Counted from the first letter of the stretch, positions 9,116-18,992 are shown. The stretch is 63,603 nt of DNA from Microcystis aeruginosa Ma_MB_S_20031200_S102 (GCA_007095845.1 SFBI01000057.1:1-63603); one strand, 5' to 3'. A program made the numbers and translations. The notes: generated by a model not told the origin, from the sequence alone.

Positions 9116-10555
9116 CTACAAAAGATAGCTTCGCACCGCTTCCACTAGTCTTTCTGTCCAAAAACTGGCTAATTCTAGGGTTTCTGCTTCCACCATCACC
9201 CGAATTAACGGTTCTGTACCGGAAGCTCGTACCAAAATTCGGCCTTTTTCTGCCATAGCTTTCTCAGCTTTGAGGATTTCTCGCCGTAAGGGTTCACATT
9301 GCTGCCAATTACGTCGCACTTCTCTATCTTCCACCCGCACATTGCGTAAAATCTGCGGATAGGTGACAAAGCTATGATCGACTAAGTTAGCCAAGGAAAC
9401 CGCCGATTTCTGCACTAAAACCGCTAAATGTAGGGCGGTTTGCATTCCATCCCCAGAAACCCCGTAATGATGGCAGAGAATATGGCCGGATTGTTCACCC
9501 CCTAGCATGGCTCCAGTTTCCCACATTTGCGCCTGAACGTGCTGATCACCCACGGCAGTCCGCAGAAATTGACCCCCCAGTTTTTGCCAAGCGCGTTCAA
9601 AGCCTAAATTAGCCATCACCGTTGCCACTAATAACCCATCGGGTAGCTGTCCTGCTTCTAAGAGGGAACGACCCCAAAAATAGAGGATATAATCGCCATC
9701 TACTACTCTACCCTGACTATCCACGGCCATGACTCGATCGGCATCGCCATCGAAGGCAAACCCTAAATCCGCTTGCTGATTAATCACCGCAGCCTGTAAG
9801 CTTTCCAAATGGGTAGAACCACAATTAACGTTAATGCGATCGCCATCGGCTCGATCGTGTAGGCAGATAACTTCGGCCCCCAAGGTTTGGAATACTAAAG
9901 GTGCTAGGTTAACGGCTGCCCCCCAAGCTAGATCTAAAACTATTTTTAATCCCGATAGGTTAATGTCCGTCCCGACGGAAGCAATCACAGCTTGATAATA
10001 TTTTTGGATTAATTCGGGACAAAAAGTCGCTTTTCCCCAATTTTCCGGTTTATCTACTAATTCTAAATTGCCCCTTAAACCCGCTTCTATTTGTGCCGCT
10101 AAACTGCCAGATAATTTTAAACCGTTGCTGTCAAAAAATTTAATGCCATTATCTTCCGGAGGATTATGACTGGCAGAAATCATGATCCCCCCCATCGCTT
10201 CGCTTTCTCTGGTTAAATAGGCGACGCAGGGGGTAGGACATAATCCCAGTTGCCAGACTTCTATTCCCGCCCAAGTTAAACCCGCAGTGATAGCATTAGC
10301 TAACATATCACTGGAATTACGCGAATCTTGACCGATAACTACTGGTTTGGTAACACCAGCTTGATTTTTTAATACCTGTCCTGCCCAAAATCCGATTTGT
10401 AGCGCTAGGGGGGCAGTTAATAATTCTCCCACTTGGCCGCGAATTCCGTCCGTGCCGAACAGGGGTGATGACGGTAATTCAATCAAACCCCCTAAGGATA
10501 ACAGGGGATGCGATCGAGCTTTTTGCCCATTTTGATACGAGAGAGACGCTACCAT
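9116..10555 (-). CDS. glmM: Phosphoglucosamine mutase GlmM
   Basis: Converts glucosamine-6-phosphate to glucosamine-1-phosphate on the way to UDP-GlcNAc, hence peptidoglycan and other amino-sugar polymers. The 479-residue protein starts the four-domain phosphohexomutase fold at [12 protein letters not shown]. The phosphoserine loop is [17 protein letters not shown], the metal loop [14 protein letters not shown], the sugar loop LGGEQSGHI, and the phosphate-binding loop [16 protein letters not shown]. The start is ATG 10555, with AGGAAAGG upstream, rather than a TTG at 10561. It reads toward the IsrB element and the hps-like genes, linking amino-sugar supply to polysaccharide synthesis by position only. 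Confidence 0.95.
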   Translation of the reverse strand: MVASLSYQNGQKARSHPLLSLGGLIELPSSPLFGTDGIRGQVGELLTAPLALQIGFWAGQVLKNQAGVTKPVVIGQDSRNSSDMLANAITAGLTWAGIEVWQLGLCPTPCVAYLTRESEAMGGIMISASHNPPEDNGIKFFDSNGLKLSGSLAAQIEAGLRGNLELVDKPENWGKATFCPELIQKYYQAVIASVGTDINLSGLKIVLDLAWGAAVNLAPLVFQTLGAEVICLHDRADGDRINVNCGSTHLESLQAAVINQQADLGFAFDGDADRVMAVDSQGRVVDGDYILYFWGRSLLEAGQLPDGLLVATVMANLGFERAWQKLGGQFLRTAVGDQHVQAQMWETGAMLGGEQSGHILCHHYGVSGDGMQTALHLAVLVQKSAVSLANLVDHSFVTYPQILRNVRVEDREVRRNWQQCEPLRREILKAEKAMAEKGRILVRASGTEPLIRVMVEAETLELASFWTERLVEAVRSYLL

Positions 10556-10561
10556 GGCCAA

Positions 10562-10953
10562 TTCCTTTCCTCACACAACACACTCAGAGAATAACATGAT
10601 CGCCGATTTTTTAAAATTAATGTTCCCAGTTGACCTTAATCCTCCTCCCGGAGTTCCTGACACTGTGGGGAAGTGGGGTGTGGGGAAGTGGGGTGTGGGA
10701 ATTATAAATTATGAATTATGAATTATGAATTATGAATTGGGGTGTGGGGTGTGGGGTGATGGGGAAGTGGGGTGATGGGGAAGTGGGGAAATTGAACTAA
10801 AACCCCAAAACCCTAAAACCCCAAAACCCTAAAACCCCAAAACCCTATCACCCTATCTCCTGCCGCCTGTCTCCTGTCTCCCGCAGGAAGATTTTTGATT
10901 TTTGCCAGAGGTCTAATCATTTGGTAAGCTAAAACGGTAATCTTGACCCCCGA
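10562..10953. other. Intergenic: G-rich low-complexity repeats
   Basis: Contains GTGGGGAAGTGGGGTG-type arrays (10665-10790), four tandem ATTATGAATT units (about 10703-10737) and AAAACCCTAAAACCCC units (10798-10845). No gene was found. The divergent promoters of glmM and the following glycosyltransferase must lie at its two ends. Confidence 0.7.
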
Positions 10954-11895
10954 ATGCGCGTGCTGATCAGTGTTGTCATCCCTACTTACAATCGCGAAGC
11001 AATCTTAAAAAAATGTTTACTCGCCCTAGAAAATCAGCGTTTAACTGATAATAAGGTAGAAAACTACGAAATAGTCCTTGTCGATGATGGCTCTACCGAT
11101 GGGACAATCGCTTGGCTAGAAACTCAAAAGGCTAATTTACCCCATCTGCAACTGTGGCAACAGGATCACGGCGGACCGGCGATCGCTAGGAATCTAGGGG
11201 TAGAAAAAGCTAGTGGTGATACGATTATTTTTATCGATAGCGATCTGGTAGTAACAGAAAGTTTTTTGCAAGCCCACGCCGACGCTTTAACTGCTGGAGC
11301 AGCCAGTCTCGGCAGTGATCGCTTATTTACCTACGGCAGCGTCATTAATACCTGTAACTTCGAGTATCCCACCGGTGAACCCTATAAAATCACCGATTTC
11401 TCCGCCGCCTATTTTGCCACTGGTAACGTGGCAATCGCAAAGAAGTGGTTATTAGCAGCGGGATTATTCGACACCCAGTTTCAACTCTACGGTTGGGAAG
11501 ATTTGGAATTAGGGGTGAGATTGAAGCAATTAGGACTAAAATTAATCAAATGTCCTGAAGCCGTCGGTTATCATTGGCATCCCCCCTTTAATCTCGCTCA
11601 AATTCCCAATCTCATCGACAAGGAAATTCAACGGGGACGAATGGGAGTGCTTTTTTATCAAAAACATCCCACCTGGGAAGTGCGGATGATGATTCAAATG
11701 ACTTGGATTCATCGACTGTTGTGGGGTTTACTTTCCCTAGGAGGAACCCTGAATGAACGCAGCCTCTCCCCGCTGTTACAGTGGTTAATCGATCGAGGTA
11801 AACCGCAATTAGCCCTAGAAATTGCCCGCATTTTTCTCAATTGGTACAACGTGCGCGGCGTTTATCAAGCTTATCGGGAAATGCAGCTTCAGTGA
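10954..11895 (+). CDS. Glycosyltransferase family 2
   Basis: A 313-residue GT-A enzyme. SVVIPTYNREAILKKCLLAL opens the fold, VDDGSTDGT and DTIIFIDSDLVV supply the nucleotide and DxD metal sites, and ATGNVAIAKKWL followed by YGWEDLELGVRLKQLG (near residue 190) is the galactosyltransferase-type C-terminal signature with the ED catalytic base. No transmembrane segments, so it is cytoplasmic or peripheral. It is transcribed away from glmM and has no obvious operon partner; the substrate is unknown. It probably decorates a polysaccharide or glycolipid. Confidence 0.85.
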   Translation: MRVLISVVIPTYNREAILKKCLLALENQRLTDNKVENYEIVLVDDGSTDGTIAWLETQKANLPHLQLWQQDHGGPAIARNLGVEKASGDTIIFIDSDLVVTESFLQAHADALTAGAASLGSDRLFTYGSVINTCNFEYPTGEPYKITDFSAAYFATGNVAIAKKWLLAAGLFDTQFQLYGWEDLELGVRLKQLGLKLIKCPEAVGYHWHPPFNLAQIPNLIDKEIQRGRMGVLFYQKHPTWEVRMMIQMTWIHRLLWGLLSLGGTLNERSLSPLLQWLIDRGKPQLALEIARIFLNWYNVRGVYQAYREMQLQ

Positions 11896-12237
11896 AATGT
11901 CTTGCCGAAAACCATGGACGGTACTTCTCATAAACATGAGGTATAAAAGAAATTGGCATCGTCTCCGATGATCCGCTACTGTTGACCATTCTTGATTCCC
12001 TAAAACCAGAGACTTTGTACCTCATTATTGAGATAAATGCCCTAAGGATTAACATTTGCCGATAAAAAAGTTCATATTTTCTTTCTTTTTCTGATAATTG
12101 CTGCCACAATCAAAAGCAATAGCAATAGCAATCGACATAGAGAGCGGCGAAAAACACTGACCACATTTGCCCCTTGGCAGTTATCCTCTGAGATTGGGCA
12201 TATTAAAAGTAAATTTTCCTAGAGGAGGAATCCCATA
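11896..12237. other. Intergenic with degenerate GAGGTACAAA repeat
   Basis: No gene is supported. ATGAGGTATAAAAG (about 11936) and CTTTGTACCTCAT (about 12014) form an imperfect inverted pair. The second half, continuing into GAGATAAATGC, recurs inverted at about 25365-25397, with a weaker relative at about 37068-37100. AGAGGAGGAAT just before 12238 is a strong ribosome binding site for the next gene. Confidence 0.55.
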
Positions 12238-13536
12238 ATGAATATCTTCGATATTTTAATCGGTTTTATCGGTGGAGGTGCGATCGGGGGTGGGGCTTTA
12301 TATGCCCTCCAACAGGGAAAAATCAAGGAAGCACTACAGAAATATGAGAAAATTCGCACGGCTTTAGGTGAAACCGAAGCAGAGTTAAAAGATAGCAAAG
12401 GACAATTAAAACTACTCGATCTCTCCGAAGAACGGATCCGCAATATCGAAGCCACCTATAGAAAAGAAGTGGCTAAACTGCAAAAAGAGTTAGAAGATAG
12501 CCAAAGACGTTTACAAGAGATAGCCAGCGCAACTACCCCTCAATCCGTGGAATTCGCCGATAAAAACCAAATTGAGGAACTTCAACGGGAACAAGAAGCT
12601 AAAATCGAGGAATTGCGCCAAAGCTATCAAAATCAAATACAAGAGATACTAGACGGGAAGCAAGGAGAAATAGAGGCTCTGCGTCAAAGTCAACAGGCAC
12701 GGATTCTAGAATTAGAAAAGGGCTATCAGTCGCAAATTCAACAACTAGAACAGGGTTATCAAAGCCAACTATTAAAATTACAAAATGCCCGTCAAACGGG
12801 AGTGGATGATCGAACCACTGAAATCGTCGAACCTTGGGATGATTTTCCCGATCGCCCCAGGGACGAAGAAATCAATCCTTTTGATGGTTTTATCACCGAA
12901 GAAACCCTAGAATTAGAACCAGAATTTGCGCCTGAGACGCTCCTAGAAACACTGGTTTCCGAGGAGAGATTGGACGGTTTAAATAGCAGGGAAGAAGCTT
13001 TATTTTCTCCAGAAATGACTGAAATCGAAGATTCTTCCCTCATGGCAGCACCAGCAATCTCCGACTGGGAGATGTCCGCTGCCGAGATAGCATTTATCAA
13101 CAGTTTAACATTAGAGGAAGAAACTAGAACGATCGGTAGTCTCGAAGAATTATCGGGTAATTACGATCAGATTCAAGAAACCATTAGCACTGACACCAGT
13201 TTCTCTGATTTATTAGTCACCGATGCCGAAAAATTCCCTGACAATCAAAATTTTCTAGACGACTTATTTGCTGATACTGCTGACAGTAATAGTCTCGAAT
13301 TATTCGATCCTTTTGCCGAAGAAACCACTACATTTGCATCCAACAGCCAAAATATTGCTTCTGTTGCGAGTGACCAAGAAGAGCTAGATTTCTTCAGTAT
13401 GTTGGATGATGAAGAAACAGATAATCTAGAATCCTTACCTTCTGACGAAGAACTGTCCCTTGATGATCTATTTAACGATGATTTATTCTCGGATGGGGAC
13501 AATAGCAACACCACGAGGCTAGAATCTCATCAGTAG
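12238..13536 (+). CDS. Membrane-anchored coiled-coil protein with acidic tail
   Basis: A 432-residue protein of unknown function. Residues 1-25 (FDILIGFIGGGAIGGGALYAL) form a Gly-rich transmembrane anchor, followed by a long coiled coil (about 30-185) rich in Glu, Gln and Lys with repeated heptads such as YQSQIQQLEQGYQSQLLKL. From about residue 190 on it is very acidic and probably disordered, with many short DDLF-type motifs (LDDLFADTAD, LDDLFNDDLFSDGD). Strong RBS AGAGGAGG precedes the ATG. Nothing in the sequence indicates an enzyme. The anchor-coil-acidic-tail layout suggests a scaffold or tether; that is inference. It is probably monocistronic. Confidence 0.75.
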   Translation: MNIFDILIGFIGGGAIGGGALYALQQGKIKEALQKYEKIRTALGETEAELKDSKGQLKLLDLSEERIRNIEATYRKEVAKLQKELEDSQRRLQEIASATTPQSVEFADKNQIEELQREQEAKIEELRQSYQNQIQEILDGKQGEIEALRQSQQARILELEKGYQSQIQQLEQGYQSQLLKLQNARQTGVDDRTTEIVEPWDDFPDRPRDEEINPFDGFITEETLELEPEFAPETLLETLVSEERLDGLNSREEALFSPEMTEIEDSSLMAAPAISDWEMSAAEIAFINSLTLEEETRTIGSLEELSGNYDQIQETISTDTSFSDLLVTDAEKFPDNQNFLDDLFADTADSNSLELFDPFAEETTTFASNSQNIASVASDQEELDFFSMLDDEETDNLESLPSDEELSLDDLFNDDLFSDGDNSNTTRLESHQ

Positions 13537-13775
13537 GCAGATACCCCGCTATGAAAACAGAAGACAGAATTTCTTCCCCACCCGATTTCTGGCTTCTGAC
13601 TTTCCTAAATGCGCCACCAGACGGGTGTTTTCCCCTTGTCCCCCGATTCCGTACCACAAAGTGGAAAAAATTTTATATCAAAGTAGTTGACATTCGCCAG
13701 CAAAACAAATATCATACGGCTGGATACGCTGTGTCCTTTTAACCGTACCTAACCTTTAATCAAGGAGATTTCCCA

Positions 13776-14489
13776 GTGAAACCCACTATTACACCCCTTG
13801 TTTTATCTACTGCCACCTTCGGCCTGATGCTAGGTATAGCACAAAACGCCCAAGCCGCCCTGATTCCTGGCATTTCTGTTTCGAGCAGTCTGGGTGTTGA
13901 TCCTGAGCAGCCTTGGAACATAGATAACACCGTCAACGGCCAAGGGCTACTTGCACCTCCCGGTAATACTCCGAGTCTTACGGGGAATCACACTTCGTCG
14001 CAGGATATTGCAACTGCTTGGCGGTCAGCTGAATTAACTGAACCGCAAGGCACTACAATTAGTGGTGAGATCCTTTTTGATCTCAATGGTACTTATTCTG
14101 TATCTGGGTTCACATTCTGGAACTTTGGCGGTGCTAATATATTCCTAGCCAGTCAGGGAATCAGAGATGTGACGGTTGAATACTTCGATGGAACAAGTTG
14201 GCTTCCTGTGATTGGTGCTCCGACTACCTTTGCACTAGGGCAAATTGGTGATGTCACGACTCAGCAGTTACCACAGACATTTAGTTTTGCCCCAGTCACC
14301 GCACAGCAAATTAGATTTGTTAATCTGAGTAACTTTACTAACGCACCTTTGGGAGGTTCCAATAATAAGATTGGGTTCAGTGAGGTTCAATTTAATGAAG
14401 CTGTACCAGCCCAAATACCCGAACCTTCTTCCCTACTTGCCCTGTTAGCTGTTGGTTTAGGGGGTGTTAGTTTGAGAAAAAGAATTTGA
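13776..14489 (+). CDS. PEP-CTERM sorted secreted protein
   Basis: A 237-residue exported protein starting at GTG 13776 behind AAGGAG. Residues 1-28 form a signal peptide ending AQAA. The mature region is rich in Ser, Thr, Gly and Asn with no Cys, and predicted beta (DVTVEYFDGTSWLPVIG; PVTAQQIRFVNLSNF) in a pattern like a galactose-binding/discoidin-type jelly roll. The C-terminus has the PEP-CTERM signal: IPEPSS, then LLALLAVGLGGVSL, then RKRI. That signal is processed by exosortase and links such proteins to exopolysaccharide export. No exosortase gene is in the window. Function unknown beyond surface localisation. Confidence 0.85.
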   Translation: MKPTITPLVLSTATFGLMLGIAQNAQAALIPGISVSSSLGVDPEQPWNIDNTVNGQGLLAPPGNTPSLTGNHTSSQDIATAWRSAELTEPQGTTISGEILFDLNGTYSVSGFTFWNFGGANIFLASQGIRDVTVEYFDGTSWLPVIGAPTTFALGQIGDVTTQQLPQTFSFAPVTAQQIRFVNLSNFTNAPLGGSNNKIGFSEVQFNEAVPAQIPEPSSLLALLAVGLGGVSLRKRI

Positions 14490-14521
14490 CTTAGTGTCAG
14501 CAGATAGTTAGGTTAGGTTAT

Positions 14522-14546
14522 GGGACAATCCTATACAGATTGTCCC
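14522..14546 (+). terminator. Hairpin terminator after the PEP-CTERM gene
   Basis: GGGACAATC (14522-14530) pairs perfectly with GATTGTCCC (14538-14546) around a 7-base loop. The downstream tract (TCTTGGGTTT) is only moderately T-rich, so it may also act as an mRNA 3' stabiliser. It begins 32 bases after the gene stop. Confidence 0.6.
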
Positions 14547-14825
14547 TCTTGGGTTTAATCCCTAGAAACCAACCTACCTAGGAACCTGCGCTTTGATCAT
14601 GTGCCATTTAGAACTTGTCTGACTTTTCTAAGGAGGGGTTGTAGCTGGCACATTATTTCTACGCAAGCTCCTTACTGGGAATACTGAGTAGAACTGTGCC
14701 AATGCAGCGGCGAGGGGGTCGATGGAATTCTTAGCTAGAGGATAAGCTTTTAGAGTTCTACCACTGTGGTGAACTGTTCGTCCCTGACACAATTGGGCGA
14801 AATATCGCCATCAATTGTAAACATT

Positions 14826-14855
14826 TTTACTAGGGTTTCTCGCGAGTGCTATAAA
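14826..14855 (+). promoter_or_regulatory. Candidate sigma-70 promoter of ycf3
   Basis: TTTACT (14826-14831) and TATAAA (14850-14855) are separated by 18 bases and lie 38 bases before the ycf3 ATG. The rest of the 14547-14892 gap shows nothing else I can name. Confidence 0.35.
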
Positions 14856-14892
14856 GGTAAATAGTCATTTCGATCCCCTACTAGTCCTAACT

Positions 14893-15414
14893 ATGCCACG
14901 CACTCAACGTAACGATAATTTTATAGATAAATCTTTTACCGTCATGGCGGATATCATTTTAAAGATACTGCCCGCCAATAAAAAAGCCAAGGAAGCCTTT
15001 GTTTATTACCGCGATGGGATGTCTGCCCAAGCTGACGGTGAATACGCCGAAGCCCTCGATAATTATTATGAAGCTTTAACATTAGAAGAGGATCCCAATG
15101 ATCGCAGTTATATCCTCTACAATATCGGCATTATCCACGCTAGTAACGGCGAGCATGAAAAGGCCCTGGAATACTACCAAGAGGCTATCCAACTTAACCC
15201 TAGAATGCCCTCCGCTTTGAATAATATCGCCGTTATTTACCATTTTCAAGGGGAAAAGGCGAGAGAAGATGGTCAACAGGCCGAAGCAGAAGCACTCTAC
15301 GACAAAGCAGCAGAATACTGGAAACAGGCCATCCGGTTAGCCCCCAATAACTACATTGAAGCCCAAAACTGGCTGAAAATCACCGGGCGATCGGAAATTG
15401 ATGTTTTCTTCTAA
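14893..15414 (+). CDS. ycf3: Photosystem I assembly protein Ycf3
   Basis: A 173-residue TPR protein required for photosystem I assembly at the thylakoid membrane; it acts as a chaperone for PsaA/PsaB. The N-terminus [20 protein letters not shown] is essentially the plastid Ycf3 sequence. Three TPR units follow at about residues 35-68, 72-105 and 120-153 ([31 protein letters not shown] is the clearest), and the tail ends in WLKITGR. Full length for the family. It stands alone, followed by repeat-rich DNA and gatC. Highly secure. Confidence 0.97.
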   Translation: MPRTQRNDNFIDKSFTVMADIILKILPANKKAKEAFVYYRDGMSAQADGEYAEALDNYYEALTLEEDPNDRSYILYNIGIIHASNGEHEKALEYYQEAIQLNPRMPSALNNIAVIYHFQGEKAREDGQQAEAEALYDKAAEYWKQAIRLAPNNYIEAQNWLKITGRSEIDVFF

Positions 15415-15591
15415 ATTGAGAAGTCAGTCGTCAGGAGATTATTTTTATTTATTCTCCCCACACCCGTTCGGCGGTTCGGCTGAGCGTTCGTGTTAGTGAG
15501 CCTGTCGAACTACTGAGCTCACGGCCGAAGCCCACACCCCAATTCATAATTCATAATTCCCACACCCTACACCCCTAACCCCATTTCTCCC

Positions 15592-15888
15592 ATGATCGAT
15601 CGAGCTACGGTTGAAAAAATCGCCCATTTAGCCCGTTTAGAGATTAAGAGCAGCGAAGAAGAACAGTTTGCGTTGCAATTAAGCGGAATCCTCGATTATT
15701 TCGAGCAGTTAAGCGAATTAGACACGGAAAATGTGCCACCCACCACGCGAGCGATCGAAATTCAAAACATCACTCGCGCCGATAGTAATAGACTTTATCC
15801 CGATCACGAGGTTTTAGTGCAAGAATCACCGGTCCCAGAAGGGGATTATTTCCGCGTTCCCCGTATTCTCAACACCGACGAAGAGTGA
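15592..15888 (+). CDS. gatC: Asp-tRNA(Asn)/Glu-tRNA(Gln) amidotransferase subunit C
   Basis: The small subunit of GatCAB, which converts Glu-tRNA(Gln) and Asp-tRNA(Asn) to the correctly amidated species; GatC staples GatA to GatB. The 98-residue protein shows the family hallmarks [41 protein letters not shown] and [13 protein letters not shown]. Its length is typical. gatA and gatB are not adjacent, as is usual in cyanobacteria. The 177-base gap before it carries small TTCGGC/GAGCTCA palindromic repeats. Confidence 0.95.
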   Translation: MIDRATVEKIAHLARLEIKSSEEEQFALQLSGILDYFEQLSELDTENVPPTTRAIEIQNITRADSNRLYPDHEVLVQESPVPEGDYFRVPRILNTDEE

Positions 15889-16077
15889 ATTAGTCATCAG
15901 TGATCAGCTATCATCCATATCCTTGGGATTACCAGATTTCCTTCCTCTCTGAACGATTACAAATTTTCTAGAACTTGACAAGCCTTGACAGCAGGGAAGA
16001 CAGTCAAGCAGACTAACCTAAAAAGGTTCTTTGAGCGAAAATATAGTTCTTCCCCTTCTGTCTCCCTAAAAGCAGTC

Positions 16078-16479
16078 TTAGCTATGATGACGAGCATAGT
16101 CGTCCTGAAAACGCACTATGTCATCCTCTCCCAAATATTCCCCATTTTGCACTTCAATTAACACCAATTTGATCACCCCAGGGTTTTCCAGACGGTGGGC
16201 GGTACACTGAGGTACATAAGTGGACTGATTGGCGCCGAGAATTTCCTCGTTATCTCCACAGGTGACTTTTGCCGTCCCCGAAACGACAATCCAGTGTTCA
16301 CTGCGATGATAGTGCATCTGTAAACTGAGACGATGACCCGGATTCACTTCAATTCGCTTGATTTTATAACCAGGACCTTCTTCTAGGGTAGTGAAGGAAC
16401 CCCAGGGTCTAAATTCTGTTTCCGCCGATTCTACGCTCGAAATAAGCTGAAATGGTGGGACATCTTGGGATGCGATCAT
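16078..16479 (-). CDS. Cupin phosphomannose isomerase type II-like protein
   Basis: A 133-residue single-domain cupin matching the C-terminal domain of bifunctional mannose-1-phosphate guanylyltransferase/mannose-6-phosphate isomerase (MPI type II). RPWGSF is the family entry motif, LQMHYHRSEHWIVVSGTA gives the metal-binding HxH...E cupin motif 1, and VPQCTAHRLENPG gives motif 2 with its His. It lacks the guanylyltransferase half, so it should interconvert mannose-6-P and fructose-6-P, feeding GDP-mannose and polysaccharide. Substrate is inferred from family. Transcribed alone, convergent with gatC across a 189-base gap. Confidence 0.82.
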   Translation of the reverse strand: MIASQDVPPFQLISSVESAETEFRPWGSFTTLEEGPGYKIKRIEVNPGHRLSLQMHYHRSEHWIVVSGTAKVTCGDNEEILGANQSTYVPQCTAHRLENPGVIKLVLIEVQNGEYLGEDDIVRFQDDYARHHS

Positions 16480-16613
16480 GATATATATATGTCTCCATTG
16501 CTAGGTCTGATCTTAGTTCAAGATAGCAGCAAAAACCCTAGATGGCATCTAAATTCGTGATCGAAGTGCCAAAGAAGGGGGCGGGAAGTGGGGAGATGGA
16601 AACCGCTGTTATA

Positions 16614-16648
16614 CTAAATCCGTTGAGCATAGGTTAAATATCAGGAAT
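16614..16648 (+). repeat. Half-copy of the ATACTAAATCC MITE
   Basis: ATACTAAATCCGTTGAGCAT followed by AGGTTAAATATCAGG matches one end of the MITEs at 22813-22896 and 51849-51948. The other end is missing. It lies beyond the 3' side of the MscS-like gene. Confidence 0.6.
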
Positions 16649-16710
16649 TGACCATCCGCGTTAAAATGACTGCTCTGGGAGAAAGGACCTAAATCTGTTC
16701 TCATGCCCTT

Positions 16711-18126
16711 TTAAGTCGCAAAAAAGCTCTTTAACCGTTGTCGCAGCCAAGAGACGGGGTTTTTCAGGTCTTCTGAGTCTAAAAGCCCCATTTCTCGCAA
16801 TTTCTGCTGATATTCGCCCAATTCCTCCTGACGTTGGGCGAGTGCTTGTGTGAATTCCTCCGCTAGAGCCGGATGAGTAGTGATAAGATGCTGAAACCCC
16901 TGACGATCGAGCAAAAATAACAAGGTTTCCCCCACTGCTTGCATAGTGGTGGGATAGGGAACCTCTAATATTAACGGTAATTCCCCAAAATATTGACCTT
17001 TATTAAAAGTAAAAATTTTACGACTAATTTGATCGTTTTCATAAAAAGCATCCACTTGTCCCTGCAAAACAATACAGAAATAATTAGTTCTTTCTCCCTG
17101 TCTAATGAAAATCTCCCTGTCCTGGAGATGTTTACGACAACCCATTTCAATTAATACACGCAATTGCAGATCGTTAAAATGTTTAAAGTAACTCACCTCC
17201 AATAACATTTCTTTTAACGATAGCGGTTTTGAAGGTTTAACTATCTCCTGCTCCTGTTCCTTAACTGCCTCAAAACTGTCGGTATTATGCAACCATAACT
17301 CTCGCTGGGGAAAAGGAATCGTTATGCCCCGATGACGCAGATTATGCTCGATAATGAAGTGTAGGGAACTTCTCAGAAAAACGGCCTGTTCGACTTTTTC
17401 CACCCATACCCACAACTCAAAATTTAAAGCACTATCACCAAAACCGTTAAAAATCACCTTGGGAAGGGGATTAAAGGCAATTTCTCCCGACATATAGGCT
17501 GATTGCAGCAGGATTTCCGTTACTATCAAAGGATCCGTACCGTAGGCAACTCCCACCGGTACAATGACTCGAATGCGCGAGTCGGTATAATGCCAATTCT
17601 GGACGCGATTGCTAGTTAGGATTGTGTTAGGAACGATTAACTCTGCACCATCAACAGTGCGAATGGTGGTGGAACGAATCGATATTTCCCGGATATAACC
17701 CTTTGTTTGCTCAAATTCGATAAAATCGCCCACTTTTAACTTGCGTTCCACCAACAAAGTTAAACCACTGGTGAGATTTTTGGTTAACTCCTGCAAACCG
17801 AAACCGATACCCACCCCCAAACCACCGGCTAAAACAGCGATCGAAGCGAGATTAAATCCAGTCAATTGTAGAGCGATAATATAACCAAAAGCCCCAAAAG
17901 CAAAACTAGCCAGAGTTGCGATCGCTTCTCGATTACCCTCATCAAAACCGATAGTTTTCAGCAGACGATTTTTTAGTAAACTTTTAAAAGCGATCGTCAG
18001 ACAGGTGACAAGAATAAACAGTACAAGAGTGCTAATAATCCAACCGAGAGTGATGGATACACCCCCAGCGCGCCAAAGGGGAGTGTAAAAAAAGGGCGTT
18101 AACCAAGCTGAGGGAGAGAAAGTCAT
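16711..18126 (-). CDS. MscS-family channel with C-terminal cNMP-binding domain
   Basis: A 471-residue membrane channel. Three or so transmembrane helices occupy residues 20-110. The pore-lining helix is the Gly/Ala-rich IAVLAGGLGVGIGFGLQELTKNLTSGL, followed by the MscS beta domain (VGDFIEFEQTKGYIREISIRSTTIRTVDGAELIVPN, in sections). A cytoplasmic alpha/beta region runs to about 285. A CRP-type cyclic-nucleotide-binding domain then covers about 320-440 (IFIRQGERTNYFCIVLQGQV; GQYFGELPLILEVPYPTT is the phosphate-binding cassette). It resembles bacterial cyclic-nucleotide-gated MscS (bCNG) channels. The cassette lacks a classic RxS/T arginine (I see PYPTT), so nucleotide affinity is uncertain. 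It lies 9 bases after the nitroreductase gene. Confidence 0.9.
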   Translation of the reverse strand: MTFSPSAWLTPFFYTPLWRAGGVSITLGWIISTLVLFILVTCLTIAFKSLLKNRLLKTIGFDEGNREAIATLASFAFGAFGYIIALQLTGFNLASIAVLAGGLGVGIGFGLQELTKNLTSGLTLLVERKLKVGDFIEFEQTKGYIREISIRSTTIRTVDGAELIVPNTILTSNRVQNWHYTDSRIRVIVPVGVAYGTDPLIVTEILLQSAYMSGEIAFNPLPKVIFNGFGDSALNFELWVWVEKVEQAVFLRSSLHFIIEHNLRHRGITIPFPQRELWLHNTDSFEAVKEQEQEIVKPSKPLSLKEMLLEVSYFKHFNDLQLRVLIEMGCRKHLQDREIFIRQGERTNYFCIVLQGQVDAFYENDQISRKIFTFNKGQYFGELPLILEVPYPTTMQAVGETLLFLLDRQGFQHLITTHPALAEEFTQALAQRQEELGEYQQKLREMGLLDSEDLKNPVSWLRQRLKSFFAT

Positions 18127-18135
18127 CGCTAAAGT

Positions 18136-18786
18136 TTAGATTTGATAGGGATTACCTAAGCGATCAACAAAAACATTGTAATCTAAGGGTAAACGCCCCG
18201 GATTAAGCCGTGGTTCTGCCGCGTAACCGATGGGAACAACAACAGCGATCACCAGATGGGGATGATCGGCAGCACCGATCACAGCTTTTACCTTGTCCTC
18301 GATCCAACCGTTGAGAAAACAACTAGATAAACCGAGACTTTCGGCAGCTAAAACCAGATGAGTAGCGGCGATCATCGCGTCTTTAATCGCGTATTCCCGG
18401 GTTTTTTCGCCCAAATCCTTTTGAAATCCTGGGATTGCCTGTTTAAAATATTTTACCGTGCCTTCGCTCCAAGCACCCGTACTGAGGGCCTGATCATAGA
18501 TGGGGGTTAGATCTCCTCCTCCTGCGGCAGCATTGGCAGCGAAAACAAAAGTAACCGGCGCTTGGATAATTTGCTTTTGTCCCCAAGCGGCCTCAGCTAA
18601 AGCGGCCTTTTGTGCCTCATCCTGTACTAAAATAATTCGCCAATCTTGGATGTTGAAACTACTAGGTGCAGCAACGGTTAATTCTACTAGGGTTTTCAGC
18701 AGTTCTGGGGCGATCGGATCGGTGGTAAAAGTTTTAATGGAACGACGTTGATTAATCGCCGTGGGAACATCGAGAGGCAAGGTCAT
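18136..18786 (-). CDS. Nitroreductase-family flavoprotein
   Basis: A 216-residue FMN-dependent oxidoreductase of the NfsB/nitroreductase fold. INQRRSIKTFTTDPI at residues 11-25 carries the FMN-phosphate-binding RRSIK motif, and APSSFNIQDWRIILV is the second FMN motif. DAMIAATHLVLAAESLGLSS and VVVPIGYAAEPRLNPGRLPL give the rest of the dimer fold. It uses NAD(P)H to reduce nitro compounds or quinones; the true substrate is unknown. It is followed 9 bases later by the MscS-like channel gene and probably co-transcribed with it. Confidence 0.88.
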   Translation of the reverse strand: MTLPLDVPTAINQRRSIKTFTTDPIAPELLKTLVELTVAAPSSFNIQDWRIILVQDEAQKAALAEAAWGQKQIIQAPVTFVFAANAAAGGGDLTPIYDQALSTGAWSEGTVKYFKQAIPGFQKDLGEKTREYAIKDAMIAATHLVLAAESLGLSSCFLNGWIEDKVKAVIGAADHPHLVIAVVVPIGYAAEPRLNPGRLPLDYNVFVDRLGNPYQI

Positions 18787-18992
18787 AAAGTCAATGGATT
18801 GAGTTACATATTCCTAACTATTATAAGGTCAAGCTATCAGCCTCAGCCTTCGCTGTGGCAAAACAGAAATACTAAAACATCGGGGTTAAATTGTGGCAGT
18901 CATGAAAATATCCACTATACTGTTAGACTTAAACAGGTCATAACCCAATGACTATCTAGCTATAATCATGTCACCGCCACAAAGATCATTTT

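Noticed and set aside
11837..12109. A 90-codon minus-strand frame overlapping the GT2 end
   Set aside because: It lies antisense to a real gene and through the GAGGTACAAA repeat; composition is not protein-like.
13551..13742. A 63-codon frame between the coiled-coil and PEP-CTERM genes
   Set aside because: No ribosome site or domain; ends in a cysteine-free low-complexity leader. Likely spurious.
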